Shown: in pieces, positions 1 through 7,969 of the stretch
Numbering within the stretch: the first letter of the stretch is position 1
Layout: each line of letters begins with the position of its first letter
Assembly: GCF_001984575.1 (NCBI RefSeq)
Contig: NZ_LZNS01000001.1
Span: 277,307 to 341,306 of the forward strand
Direction: 5' to 3'
DNA: 64,000 nt
Source of the DNA: Streptomyces sp. MP131-18
Lineage (GTDB): Bacteria; Actinomycetota; Actinomycetes; Streptomycetales; Streptomycetaceae
Notes under the pieces: generated by a model
Told to the model about the DNA's origin: nothing
What the model saw: only the letters and a program-made list of their open reading frames with translations
The model's database searches: none
Program-made: the position numbers and the translations under genes

Positions 1-626
1 GGCGTTGGCGTCTCGGCCGGATCAGGCGCCTCGGAGACCGCGCCGGGTTGCCCGCGCTTGATGGCGGCATCGACCGCGGCGCCGATACGGCGCAGGGTCG
101 CCAACTCGTGCGGCTCCAGCCCGTCCATCAGGTATTCGCGGACGGCTGCGACGTGTCCCGGCGCCGCCGCCACGACGGCTTCGTAACCGGCCTCGGTCAG
201 TATCGCGTTCGTGCGCCTGCCGGAGCCGGGAATCCGGGCTCGCGCGAGCAGTCCACGCTTCTCCAGCCGTCCCGCCACGTGGGACAGCCGCGACAGCGAC
301 GCCGAGGTCCGCGCGGCCAGATCGCTCATCTGCATCGTATGAGCCGGCTGCTCGGACAGGACCGAGAGCACCATGTACTCGAAGAAGGTCATCCGGGACT
401 CGCGCTGCATTCGTGCGTCCAGGGCGGCCGGCAAGCTGATCATGATCGCGGAGTTGGCCAGCCACGCCGCCAGCTCCTCACGGTTCAGCCATCGGGTTCC
501 GGCGGCCGGCCCAGCGGGTTTCCCCGCGCCGGCTCCCGCATCGCCGGGTGCCGCGATGTCGCCCGTCGCCCCGTTCCGCAGGCGTCGGCGGTGCTGTCCG
601 TCCGCGCCCGCTGCGGTTTCGGCCAT
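1..626 (-). CDS. MarR-family transcriptional regulator (3' end cut by window)
   Basis: A winged-helix repressor of the MarR family, probably controlling itself and the divergent aldo/keto reductase. About 208 residues are visible and the frame is still open at base 1, so the C-terminus lies outside the window. After a Gly/Ala-rich, probably disordered N-terminus of about 45 residues, the MarR core begins near TFFEYMVLSVLSEQP (residues 80-94). The recognition helix region is SDLAARTSASLSRLSHVAGR (101-120) and the wing is RIPGSGRRTNAILTEAGYE. I chose the start at 626 because it is the only in-frame ATG ahead of the conserved core; an internal ATG near residue 62 is possible but would cut the first helix. 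Two perfect palindromes lie directly upstream. The ligand cannot be read from sequence. Confidence 0.87.
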   Translation of the reverse strand, partial: MAETAAGADGQHRRRLRNGATGDIAAPGDAGAGAGKPAGPAAGTRWLNREELAAWLANSAIMISLPAALDARMQRESRMTFFEYMVLSVLSEQPAHTMQMSDLAARTSASLSRLSHVAGRLEKRGLLARARIPGSGRRTNAILTEAGYEAVVAAAPGHVAAVREYLMDGLEPHELATLRRIGAAVDAAIKRGQPGAVSEAPDPAETPT

Positions 627-648
627 GAGGCCATCCTAGACCCCCTTG

Positions 649-689
649 TTGACGCGTCAAGTTGGAGCCTGTACTTATTGACGCGTCAA
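649..689. promoter_or_regulatory. Tandem operator palindromes, MarR / aldo-keto reductase intergenic region
   Basis: The 12-bp perfect palindrome TTGACGCGTCAA occurs twice, at 649-660 and 678-689, 29 bp centre to centre (close to three helical turns). It lies between the start of the minus-strand MarR gene (626) and the plus-strand aldo/keto reductase (813). Palindromes of this size in a divergent MarR promoter are typical of MarR dimer sites. I saw no further copy in the window. Confidence 0.72.
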
Positions 690-812
690 GTTCCTCTCGG
701 TGCCGCCTGGCCGCGTATCCGGGGCGGCGCGACTCCTGCCGCGGCGCCATACCCGTGTGCGCGTCCGGAGCGCGGGGCCGACGCATCGATCCAGGAAAGG
801 TAGGACCACCAG

Positions 813-1784
813 ATGCAGGTCACGTCACTTGGAGGGCTCGAGGTCTCGCGTATCGGCCTCGGGGTCATGGGAATGTCGGCGTTCTACACGGGAGCCGGTC
901 GTGACGACGCCGAATCGGTCCGGACTGTTCATCGCGCTCTGGATCTCGGTGTCTCGCACCTGGACACCGCCGAGGTGTACGGGCCCTATGTCAACGAGGA
1001 ACTGGTGGGCCGCGCCGTCAAGGGCCGCCGGGACGAGGTCGTCATCGCCACCAAGTTCGGCCTCGTCTCCCACACCGGCCGGGCGGGGCCGGACAGCACC
1101 CCCGCCAGCATTCGCACTGCTGTCGACGGGTCGCTGCGGCGGCTCGGGACCGACCGCATCGATCTCTATTACCAGCACCGGGTCGACCCCGGCACTCCCA
1201 TCGAGGAGACGGTGGGGGCGTTGAGCGAGTTGGTGGCCGCGGGCAAGGTGCGCCACATCGGACTGTCGGAGGCGTCCGCGACGACGATCCGTCGGGCTCA
1301 TGCCGTTCATCACGTGGCCGCCGTCCAGACCGAGTACTCGCTGTGGACCCGCGACCCCGAGGCCGAGGTGCTGCCGACGTTGCGGGAGCTCGGCATCGGT
1401 CTGGTTCCCTATGCGCCGCTGGGGCACGGCTTTCTCACCGGTGGTATCCGCACCCTGGACGGCCTGGACGCCACCGACTGGCGTCGTACCAACCCGCGGT
1501 TCACCGGCGGCAGCCTCACGCGCAACCTGCACATCCTCGACGAGGTCACCGAGATCGCCGACGAGGCCGGGGCCACCCCCGCGCAGGTCGCTCTGGCCTG
1601 GCTGCTCGCACAGGACGAAGGCATCGCGCCCATCCCGGGGACCAGGCGTGTGGACCGGCTCGAAGAAAACTGCGCCGCCGACGGAATCCGGCTCGCCGCC
1701 GACCAGATCACCCGTCTGAACAATCTGACGCCGGCGTCCGGAGAACGCCATTCCGAGTCCGACATGGCCGCCATCGACCGATGA
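813..1784 (+). CDS. Aldo/keto reductase
   Basis: NAD(P)H-dependent carbonyl reductase of the aldo/keto reductase superfamily, 323 residues, a normal length for a (beta/alpha)8 AKR. The catalytic tetrad is visible: Asp51 and Tyr56 in DTAEVYG, Lys81 in IATKFG and His122 in YYQHRVD. The C-terminal cofactor region [16 protein letters not shown] is the usual NADPH-binding signature. The start at 813 is preceded by AGGAAAGG. It is transcribed away from the MarR gene, and the paired palindromes upstream suggest MarR control. The substrate is unknown; related actinobacterial enzymes are annotated as general aldehyde or ketone reductases. Confidence 0.92.
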   Translation: MQVTSLGGLEVSRIGLGVMGMSAFYTGAGRDDAESVRTVHRALDLGVSHLDTAEVYGPYVNEELVGRAVKGRRDEVVIATKFGLVSHTGRAGPDSTPASIRTAVDGSLRRLGTDRIDLYYQHRVDPGTPIEETVGALSELVAAGKVRHIGLSEASATTIRRAHAVHHVAAVQTEYSLWTRDPEAEVLPTLRELGIGLVPYAPLGHGFLTGGIRTLDGLDATDWRRTNPRFTGGSLTRNLHILDEVTEIADEAGATPAQVALAWLLAQDEGIAPIPGTRRVDRLEENCAADGIRLAADQITRLNNLTPASGERHSESDMAAIDR

Positions 1785-1916
1785 GAAAGGCCTCGCGATA
1801 CCCCTGGGCGATAGTGCGCGGCGGGGAATGCGCCCCGTTTTCGCAGCGAGTAATCAGATGGGCGGTACGGCATGGCCTTACCGCAATCGAGGATTGATGA
1901 ACGGAGTTGTCCACAC

Positions 1917-3008
1917 ATGGCAAGCAGCCTTATTCGCGTCGGCATTATCGGGGCGGACACGAAGGCCAGCTGGGCGGGGGCGTCGCACGTCCCCGCGCTG
2001 GCGGCACAGCCGACGTTCCGGCTGGCGGCCGTGGCGACACGGCACGAGGAAAGTGCTCGCAGCGCTGCCGAGGTGTTCGGCGCCGAGCGCTGGTTCGCCG
2101 ATCCGTTCGAGCTCATCCGCGATCCGTCGGTCGATCTCGTCACCGTGGCTGTCAAAGTTCCCGCTCACCGCGAACTCGTGCTGGCGGCCCTCGCGGCGAA
2201 CAAGGCCGTGTACGCGGAGTCTCCGCTGGGCACGACCGTCGCACAGGCGGAAGAGATGGCTGACGCGGCTGGCTCACTGCACACGGCGATCGGCCTTCAG
2301 GGCCGGCACAATCCGTCGGTGCGCCGCGCGGCGGAGATCATCGCGCGGGGCCGGCTCGGGCGGTTGCTCTCGGCGCGAGTCGTGGCGACGACTTTCGGGA
2401 ACGGTCCGGAGTCGGTGAGCGCGTACGAGTACTTCGACAAGGCAGCGGCGGGAGCCGGCTTCCTGACGATCGCGGTGGGCCACGTTCTGGACGTGGTCGA
2501 GGCGGTGCTCGGTGATATCACCGAGATCGACGCGCGCACGGAACTCCTCTGGCCGCAGGTGAAGCTGGTGGACACCGGCGCGCTCGCCGTCCGCGAGGTG
2601 CCGGATCACCTCGACGCCATCGCCAAGACCGCCTCGGGCGCGCCGGTCGGGGTGCAGATACTGGCGGGCGTGCCCGCGCCCGACGCCCACTTCGGTCTGG
2701 AGGTCCGCGGATCGGACGGCTGGCTGAGGCTGACCGGCAATCACCCCGCGGGCGTTCAGGTCGGCGACCTGGCGCTGTCCTCGAACGTGGACTTCCCCGC
2801 GCCCGACAGCCCCGTCGTCACCGGCACCGGCCCGACCGCCGCCGAGACCTGGACCGGTGCGTCGATCAATGTGGGCGAGGTGTATGCGGGCCTGGCGCGC
2901 GACATCACGAACGGGACCCACCACACCCCGGGATTCACCCACGCCGTCCACAACAGCCGCCTGATCGCCCGAGTCGAACAGGCTGCGCGCACCGGTCTCC
3001 GGCAGTGA
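1917..3008 (+). CDS. Gfo/Idh/MocA-family oxidoreductase
   Basis: NAD(P)-dependent oxidoreductase of 363 residues, cytoplasmic. The N-terminal Rossmann fold starts at IRVGIIGADTKASWAG. The position of the family's Glu-Lys-Pro motif reads AESPLG, so the usual lysine is replaced by serine. The C-terminal alpha/beta dimerisation domain follows, with GHVLDVVEAVLGDI. I chose ATG 1917 over the ATG at 1872 because the Rossmann strand begins within a few residues of it, as is normal for the family, and GGAG lies about 11 bases upstream. It follows the aldo/keto reductase on the same strand after 130 bases. The changed EKP motif may mean altered catalysis or a different donor; the substrate is not predictable. 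Confidence 0.88.
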   Translation: MASSLIRVGIIGADTKASWAGASHVPALAAQPTFRLAAVATRHEESARSAAEVFGAERWFADPFELIRDPSVDLVTVAVKVPAHRELVLAALAANKAVYAESPLGTTVAQAEEMADAAGSLHTAIGLQGRHNPSVRRAAEIIARGRLGRLLSARVVATTFGNGPESVSAYEYFDKAAAGAGFLTIAVGHVLDVVEAVLGDITEIDARTELLWPQVKLVDTGALAVREVPDHLDAIAKTASGAPVGVQILAGVPAPDAHFGLEVRGSDGWLRLTGNHPAGVQVGDLALSSNVDFPAPDSPVVTGTGPTAAETWTGASINVGEVYAGLARDITNGTHHTPGFTHAVHNSRLIARVEQAARTGLRQ

Positions 3009-3318
3009 AGGTGCTACGCCACGCCCTGCTCGTCACCTCGCACCACCGCCGGTGTGGTACGGACATCCGAGGGTCGCGCACCACCCGGTGAGGACCGGTG
3101 TCCGCGATCGAGGTCGCGGACACCGGGTCCGATCGCGGCAGCCGTCGGAAGAACCACGCCGCGACCGATATGGCGACCGATCCGCGAGCGCGGGCGGCCG
3201 ACCTAGGGTCGGACACGCTGAAGGCCCCGAGGCCCACAACCCTGATCTGGGAGTCGTTGATGATTTCTGTCCTCTGTCGCCACGGCGCCGGCGGCGCTTC
3301 GCGGGAGGCTCACGACGT

Positions 3319-4425
3319 ATGACCACGTCCGTACGCGCCGCCGTTCTCGAAAAGCAGGACGGGCCGTTCGAATTCCGTGATGTCGAGATCGAAGATCCGC
3401 GGCCCGACGAGATACTCGTCCGCATGGTCGCGACCGGAATATGCGCGACCGATGCTCATGTGCGGGCGCAACGAATGCCGACGCCGCTACCGGTGGTACT
3501 GGGGCACGAGGGCGCGGGAGTCGTCGAACGTGTGGGGGCCGCCGTCACCACCGTCGAGCCCGGTGACCACGTCGTCCTGTCCTACCACTCGTGTGGCCGC
3601 TGCAAGCCGTGCATGTCCTCTCACGCGGCCTACTGTGACAACGTCTGGGCAGCCAATTTCGCAGGTGCCCGCCTCGATGGCTCGAACGGCCTGCACGTCG
3701 CCCATGGCGCGGAGCCACATGGTCATTTCTTCGGCCAGTCCTCCTTCGCCACCTACGCCCTGACCCACCAACGGAACACGATCAAGGTCCCCCATGACCT
3801 GCCCCTGGACGTCATGGCTCCGTTGGGGTGCGGGGTACAGACAGGCGCGGGGGCGGTGCTCAAGGCACTCGCTGTTCCCGCGGGGGCTTCCTTCGCCGTG
3901 TTCGGCGTGGGCGCGGTGGGCTTGGCAGCGGTGATGGCGGCTCGCGTCGCGGGTGCCGCCACGGTCATCGCCGTCGACGTCGACGCCGGCCGACTCGCGC
4001 TCGCCCGCGATCTCGGAGCGACGCACATCGTCAACCCCGGCCAGGTCGAGGATCTGACCGGTGCGCTCCGCGCCATAGAGGAGCGCGGTCTGGAGTACGT
4101 CCTCGAGACCAGCGGACGCACGGAGAACCTCGATGCCGGGGTCGGCGCCCTGGCACCGCTGGGCCGATTCGGCTTCGTGGCGTTCCATGAAGGCACAGGT
4201 GCCATGATCGACGCCGGCCGGCTCACGGTCGGCCAGTCGGTGCAGGGGATCATCCAGGGAGACGCTGTCTCGTCGCTGCTGATCAACGATCTCGCCCAAC
4301 TCTATCGGGCGGGCCGGTTTCCGATCGACCGATTGCTGTCCTTCTACGACTTCTCCGACATCAACGCGGCGTTCGACGACGCCGGTTCGGGCCGCACCAC
4401 CAAGGCGATCCTTCGATTCACGTGA
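3319..4425 (+). CDS. Zinc-dependent alcohol dehydrogenase (MDR superfamily)
   Basis: Zinc medium-chain alcohol dehydrogenase, 368 residues. Catalytic zinc ligands are Cys42 (GICATDAH) and His63-Glu64 (GHEGAG), with a later Cys in LGCGVQTGAG. The structural zinc lobe is complete, with Cys92, Cys95, Cys98 and Cys106 in SCGRCKPCMSSHAAYC. The Rossmann motif is FGVGAVGLAAV, followed by an acidic VDVDAGR typical of NAD preference. GGGAGG lies 11 bases before the ATG. The domain pattern matches the aryl-alcohol / class III-like group. The MBL-fold gene follows immediately, so the two are probably co-transcribed. Oxidation of an alcohol or aldehyde is expected; the substrate is unknown. Confidence 0.92.
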   Translation: MTTSVRAAVLEKQDGPFEFRDVEIEDPRPDEILVRMVATGICATDAHVRAQRMPTPLPVVLGHEGAGVVERVGAAVTTVEPGDHVVLSYHSCGRCKPCMSSHAAYCDNVWAANFAGARLDGSNGLHVAHGAEPHGHFFGQSSFATYALTHQRNTIKVPHDLPLDVMAPLGCGVQTGAGAVLKALAVPAGASFAVFGVGAVGLAAVMAARVAGAATVIAVDVDAGRLALARDLGATHIVNPGQVEDLTGALRAIEERGLEYVLETSGRTENLDAGVGALAPLGRFGFVAFHEGTGAMIDAGRLTVGQSVQGIIQGDAVSSLLINDLAQLYRAGRFPIDRLLSFYDFSDINAAFDDAGSGRTTKAILRFT

Positions 4426-4481
4426 ATGGGACAGCCCACCCGTTCGATGATTCCCCGAGAGAACAGAGAGGCATTTCGCCA

Positions 4482-5564
4482 ATGTGCCAGAACAGCCAAA
4501 AACCCATCCATGTCGACCACACTCCGAGCTTCTACGGGATTGCCCCCTACGGATTCCCCAAGGCAGGGGCGGACGACCCCGAGGACCCCGAGGGGTATTA
4601 TCCCCCTTATTTCCAGAGTGAGCACTTCCAGAAGTACGGCTACCACGTCGAAGAACTGCGCGGCGGCTTCTACTGGGTCACCAGTGCCGGCTACGACGCC
4701 GCGTTCGTGGTGACCGACCACGGTGTGGTCGCGATCGACGCACCGCCGACGCTGGGCGAGAACATGCTGGCGGCGATCGAGGACGTCACCGATCAACCGG
4801 TGACCCACGTGATCTACAGTCACTGGCACGCCGATCACATCGGCGCGGCTTCCGTGTTCGGTCCCGACGTCGAGATCGTCGCCCACCGCATCACCAAGGA
4901 ACTCCTGGAGCGCTTTCCCGACCCGAAGCGTCCCCTGCCGACCAGGATATTCGACGACGAGCTCGCCCTCGAAGTGGGCGGAGTGAGCCTCCAGCTCTCC
5001 TACAAGGGTGAAAACCACTGCCCCGGCAATATCTTCATATACGCACCACAGCAGAAGGTGCTCACCGCCGTGGACATCGTGAGTCCGGGAAGTGTGACGT
5101 TCATGCACTGCGACGCCTCGCAGAACATCTCCGGCTGGTACGAGGCGCAATCGCAGATTCTCGAATACGACTTCGACTTCTTCGTCGGCGGCCATCATAT
5201 GCACTACGGCACCTACGAGCAGGTGAAACTGTGCGTGGAGTACTTCGCCGACGTACTCGAAGGCGCGACCGCGGCGGTCGAGCGGTTCAGTCGCTCGGAT
5301 GCACTCGTCGACATCGTGACCGGCACCGGCTGGAACAGGATATTCGTCGGCACCGAGAACTGGATCAGCTCCATGGCGAACTACACCACCCGGCACGTTC
5401 TTGAAAAGACGACCAGCAACGGCCAGCTGTGGTGGGAGCGGCTGGCAGGTGCCACCACCCAGACCAAGTACCACGCGTACACCGTGCTGGAATCGATCCG
5501 GCTGGAACGGCCGCGCCCGGACTACCGCTTGCGGGGCGAGAACCCCCCGGTCTTCCTGACCTGA
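4482..5564 (+). CDS. MBL-fold metallo-hydrolase
   Basis: Metallo-beta-lactamase-fold hydrolase of 360 residues. The metal site is clear: His114, His116, Asp118 and His119 in SHWHADHIG, with further likely ligands in GENHCPGN, AVDIVSPG and GGHHMHYG. There is no convincing signal peptide. A GTG at 4422, overlapping the stop of the alcohol dehydrogenase, would add 20 residues; I prefer ATG 4482, which has GAGAGG about 10 bases upstream. The position behind an alcohol dehydrogenase suggests a shared pathway, perhaps hydrolysis of a lactone, ester or thioester. A hairpin terminator follows at 5594-5627. Confidence 0.88.
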   Translation: MCQNSQKPIHVDHTPSFYGIAPYGFPKAGADDPEDPEGYYPPYFQSEHFQKYGYHVEELRGGFYWVTSAGYDAAFVVTDHGVVAIDAPPTLGENMLAAIEDVTDQPVTHVIYSHWHADHIGAASVFGPDVEIVAHRITKELLERFPDPKRPLPTRIFDDELALEVGGVSLQLSYKGENHCPGNIFIYAPQQKVLTAVDIVSPGSVTFMHCDASQNISGWYEAQSQILEYDFDFFVGGHHMHYGTYEQVKLCVEYFADVLEGATAAVERFSRSDALVDIVTGTGWNRIFVGTENWISSMANYTTRHVLEKTTSNGQLWWERLAGATTQTKYHAYTVLESIRLERPRPDYRLRGENPPVFLT

Positions 5565-5593
5565 GGCCCGTCCGCAACAGTACGACCCGATGA

Positions 5594-5627
5594 GCGGTGC
5601 GGGGACTGCCTCGGTCCCTCGCACCGC
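5594..5627 (+). terminator. Hairpin terminator after MBL-fold gene
   Basis: GCGGTGCG + GGGAC pairs with GTCCC + CGCACCGC across a 7-nt loop, with one bulged T. It lies 30 bases after the stop codon at 5564. There is no T-tract, as is common in actinomycetes. Confidence 0.6.
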
Positions 5628-6144
5628 CCATCGCCGTGACGGCGCGGTGATGATGCCTGGCTCCGGTCATTTCAAGTAGCAGCATTCTCCACCGGTTCGG
5701 GAGGCGGCTCCGGGCCGTCGGCATCACGAAAGTTCAGGTAAGTGACGTCACCGGGATCGGGCTCGCCAGTTGCTCGGGGCGCCGCGGCGGTCGAGTCCCG
5801 CACAGCCGAACTCGTGGATGCGGAGGGGGTCGACGCGGCCGTAGCGTGACCGCGGCTCGGTGGCGGCCCAGCACCAGCAGCGCCCGCGGGCCGGCGGTCC
5901 CTCGCCGGCTCTGAAGTCGAACGCACCGACACCGGGCTGGTGATGCGCGCACTGGCCGGCTACCGCCTCACCCGCCGCTCTGCTCCGGGATGTCGCAGGC
6001 TCCTGACGTTCACAACCGACGCCGGGCCCAAGCTCGGTACCGAGCAGCTCGGCGTGAGGGCGAGGAGTGCGAACGGCGTGCGCGCCGCATCCCGGCTGCG
6101 GTGGGCCGCCGGGGCATCCTGTCCGCAGTTGAGTAGTCGCGATC
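5628..6144. other. Gap without a recognisable gene
   Basis: About 500 bases between the terminator and the HxlR gene. A minus-strand open frame (5672-5932) can be read but is Ala/Pro/Arg-rich, matches no family I know and has no ribosome binding site. Its last 25 residues (starting DVTYLNFRDADG) look more protein-like than the rest and could be a decayed C-terminus. I support no feature here. Confidence 0.4.
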
Positions 6145-6528
6145 TCATTCCTCGCTCCTGGCGCTCCACTCGACGAGAGGGTGCAGAACACGCATCAGGC
6201 TGGCACCTCGCTCGGTGGGCTGGTACGTGATCTGGACCGGCGTCGTCGGCACCACGACGCGCTCGATCAGTTGGTGACTCTCCAGCTCGCGCAGGCGCTG
6301 GGACAGCAGTTGGTTCGAGATGCCGGTGATCCGCGCGCGGTAGTCGACGAATCGGCGAGCACCCCGCATCGCCGCCAGGAGCACCGCGGCGGTCCATTTC
6401 TTGCCCACGATCTCGACCGAGCGCTGGAAGCTGCGGCACACGTCGTCGTCGATGTGCTCGTAGTCGACTTCCGGGCGGCTCCGGCCCGGGGCGGCGGAGG
6501 ACTCGTCGGGTGGTCGAAGGCTGGCCAT
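6145..6528 (-). CDS. HxlR-family transcriptional regulator
   Basis: Small winged-helix regulator of the HxlR/DUF24 type, 127 residues, normal length for the family. The family pattern is plain: Cys31 followed by the VEIVGKKWTAAVL helix, then SNQLLSQRLRELESHQLI as the recognition segment and a wing with TYQPTERG. The start at 6528 is the only ATG that fits; longer readings run into low-complexity Arg-rich sequence. A 13-bp palindrome lies 32 bases upstream. These proteins often sense electrophiles or redox stress through the N-terminal Cys. The divergent neighbour is a broken FAD oxidase, so the original target may be lost; the next intact gene on that side is the LLM oxidoreductase. Confidence 0.9.
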   Translation of the reverse strand: MASLRPPDESSAAPGRSRPEVDYEHIDDDVCRSFQRSVEIVGKKWTAAVLLAAMRGARRFVDYRARITGISNQLLSQRLRELESHQLIERVVVPTTPVQITYQPTERGASLMRVLHPLVEWSARSEE

Positions 6529-6559
6529 ATGGTCATGATAGTAGAGCGAGTTGTGCTTG

Positions 6560-6572
6560 ATGACCAGGTCAT
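6560..6572. promoter_or_regulatory. Palindrome in the HxlR promoter
   Basis: ATGACCAGGTCAT is a perfect palindrome of 6-bp arms around a central A, 32 bases upstream of the HxlR start codon. It is a plausible autoregulatory operator for an HxlR dimer. Confidence 0.5.
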
Positions 6573-6608
6573 GTCTCGCTTGTCGCCCATGGTCGTCGTC
6601 GAGCAGCC

Positions 6609-7055
6609 TTGTGCCATGAACGCACGCCCGGCCACTCACGACGCGCTGTGAACCACGGACACCGGCTGCGGTTCGGGCGCCGTCCGGCCACTGGCGCCGG
6701 CCGCGTGATCCGCAGCCGCGCGACCGGACGGCTCCGGCTCCGGCCGGTCGGCGGCGCCGTCGCCGACGCTCCCTCGGACGCCACCGCCTACGCCCACCGC
6801 GACGCGAACTTTCCGTTCGTGGTGATGGGCGGTGACGACGAAGTGGTCGACAGGCCCCGGAGACCCTGGCCCGGCTGCGCCCCTTACGCCGTGGCCCCGG
6901 CATCGGCTTCACGTCCGGTCTCCGGCCCGAGCATTCCGCCGGGGCATGGCCTCGCGGGGACCCTCGTGCGTCCGCGCGCGCTGAAGACCGTTAACGACCC
7001 GGAGGGCGAATTCGGCGTCGACCTCGCCCTCACTCCCTCCACGAACCACCTCTGA
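6609..7055 (+). pseudogene. Remnant of BBE-type FAD-linked oxidoreductase (C-terminal part)
   Basis: The 3' part of a berberine-bridge-enzyme-like flavoprotein, without its FAD-binding domain. The segment DATAYAHRDANFPF (about 6780-6820) matches the conserved AHRDA region of the BBE C-terminal fold, preceded by GGAVADAPS. Further on, RPRALKTVNDPEGEF resembles the RLRALKxxxDPxxxF end motif of the family. Sequence between and before these motifs is Arg/Pro-rich and does not fit, so substitutions or frameshifts are likely. No N-terminal PP-loop or His-Cys flavin attachment site is present upstream. An open frame remains by chance; I do not expect a working product. Confidence 0.5.
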
Positions 7056-7066
7056 GGACACCACCT

Positions 7067-7969
7067 ATGACCGACTACGGACACGACCTGTGGTTCGGCA
7101 GCTTCGTCACCCCCGCTGCCCACCCGCCTCAGGCACCGGTCGAGCTGGCCCTTGAGTCCGAGCGGGCCGGACTCGACCTCGTCAGCTTCCAGGACCACCC
7201 CTACCAGGCGGCATTCCAGGACACCTGGACCCTGATGTCGTACGTCGCGGCACGCACCGAACGGATTCGGATCAGCGGCAACGTACTGAGTCTTCCGCTG
7301 CGCCCCCCGGCCGTGCTGGCCCGTGCCGCCGCGAGCCTGGACCGGCTCACCGGCGGGCGGGTGGAACTGGGCATCGGCGCGGGCGCGTTCTGGGACGGCA
7401 TCGTCGCGATGGGGGGCCGTCGGCTCGAACCGGCCCAGGCCGTGCGGGCACTGGAGGAGGCCGTGGGCGTGATCCGAGGGCTTTGGGCCACCGACGAGCC
7501 CGGCCCCCTCCGGATCGACGGGGAGTTCCACACCGTGACCGGCGCCAAGCGAGGGCCCGCCCCCGCCCATCGGATTCCGATCCGCATCGGCGCCTACAAG
7601 CCGCGCATGCTCCGGCTGACCGGCCGGATCGCCGACGGTTGGCTGCCCTCCCTGGGATACCTGCCCGACGGCCCCGCGTCGCTCGACGCGATGAACGAGC
7701 AAATCGACGAGGCCGCCTCCGCCGTCGGTCGCGAGCCCGCGGCCGTCAGACGCTCGCTCAACCTGAGCGGCCGATTCACGACCGGCGCCGGCGGCGGGCT
7801 GTTGGAGGGGACTACTGGCGACTGGGCTGAACAGATCGCCGACCTTGCCCTGCGGTACGGCGTTTCCGGGTTCATCCTCGCCTCGGATGAGCCCGCCGAC
7901 TTGCACCTTTTCGGTCACGAGGTCGCGCCGCGCGCCCGCGAACTCGTCCAGTCCGAACGCGCGGCGTGA
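7067..7969 (+). CDS. LLM-class flavin-dependent oxidoreductase
   Basis: Luciferase-like monooxygenase-fold enzyme of 300 residues, probably F420- or FMN-dependent. Diagnostic segments are DLVSFQDHPYQ near the N-terminus, GNVLSLPLRPPAVLARAAASLD for the central barrel and LGIGAGAFWDGI, followed by RIGAYKPRMLRLTGRIADGW. The last codons overlap the GTG of the next gene (GTGA), which implies translational coupling with the LAL regulator. Enzymes of this class reduce or oxidise small organic molecules; the substrate cannot be deduced. The start ATG follows a GAGGACACC stretch. Confidence 0.88.
   Translation: MTDYGHDLWFGSFVTPAAHPPQAPVELALESERAGLDLVSFQDHPYQAAFQDTWTLMSYVAARTERIRISGNVLSLPLRPPAVLARAAASLDRLTGGRVELGIGAGAFWDGIVAMGGRRLEPAQAVRALEEAVGVIRGLWATDEPGPLRIDGEFHTVTGAKRGPAPAHRIPIRIGAYKPRMLRLTGRIADGWLPSLGYLPDGPASLDAMNEQIDEAASAVGREPAAVRRSLNLSGRFTTGAGGGLLEGTTGDWAEQIADLALRYGVSGFILASDEPADLHLFGHEVAPRARELVQSERAA

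Noticed and set aside
5672-5932. Minus-strand 86-codon open frame
   Set aside because: Ala/Pro/Ser/Arg-rich, no ribosome binding site, no known family; typical of chance frames in high-GC DNA.
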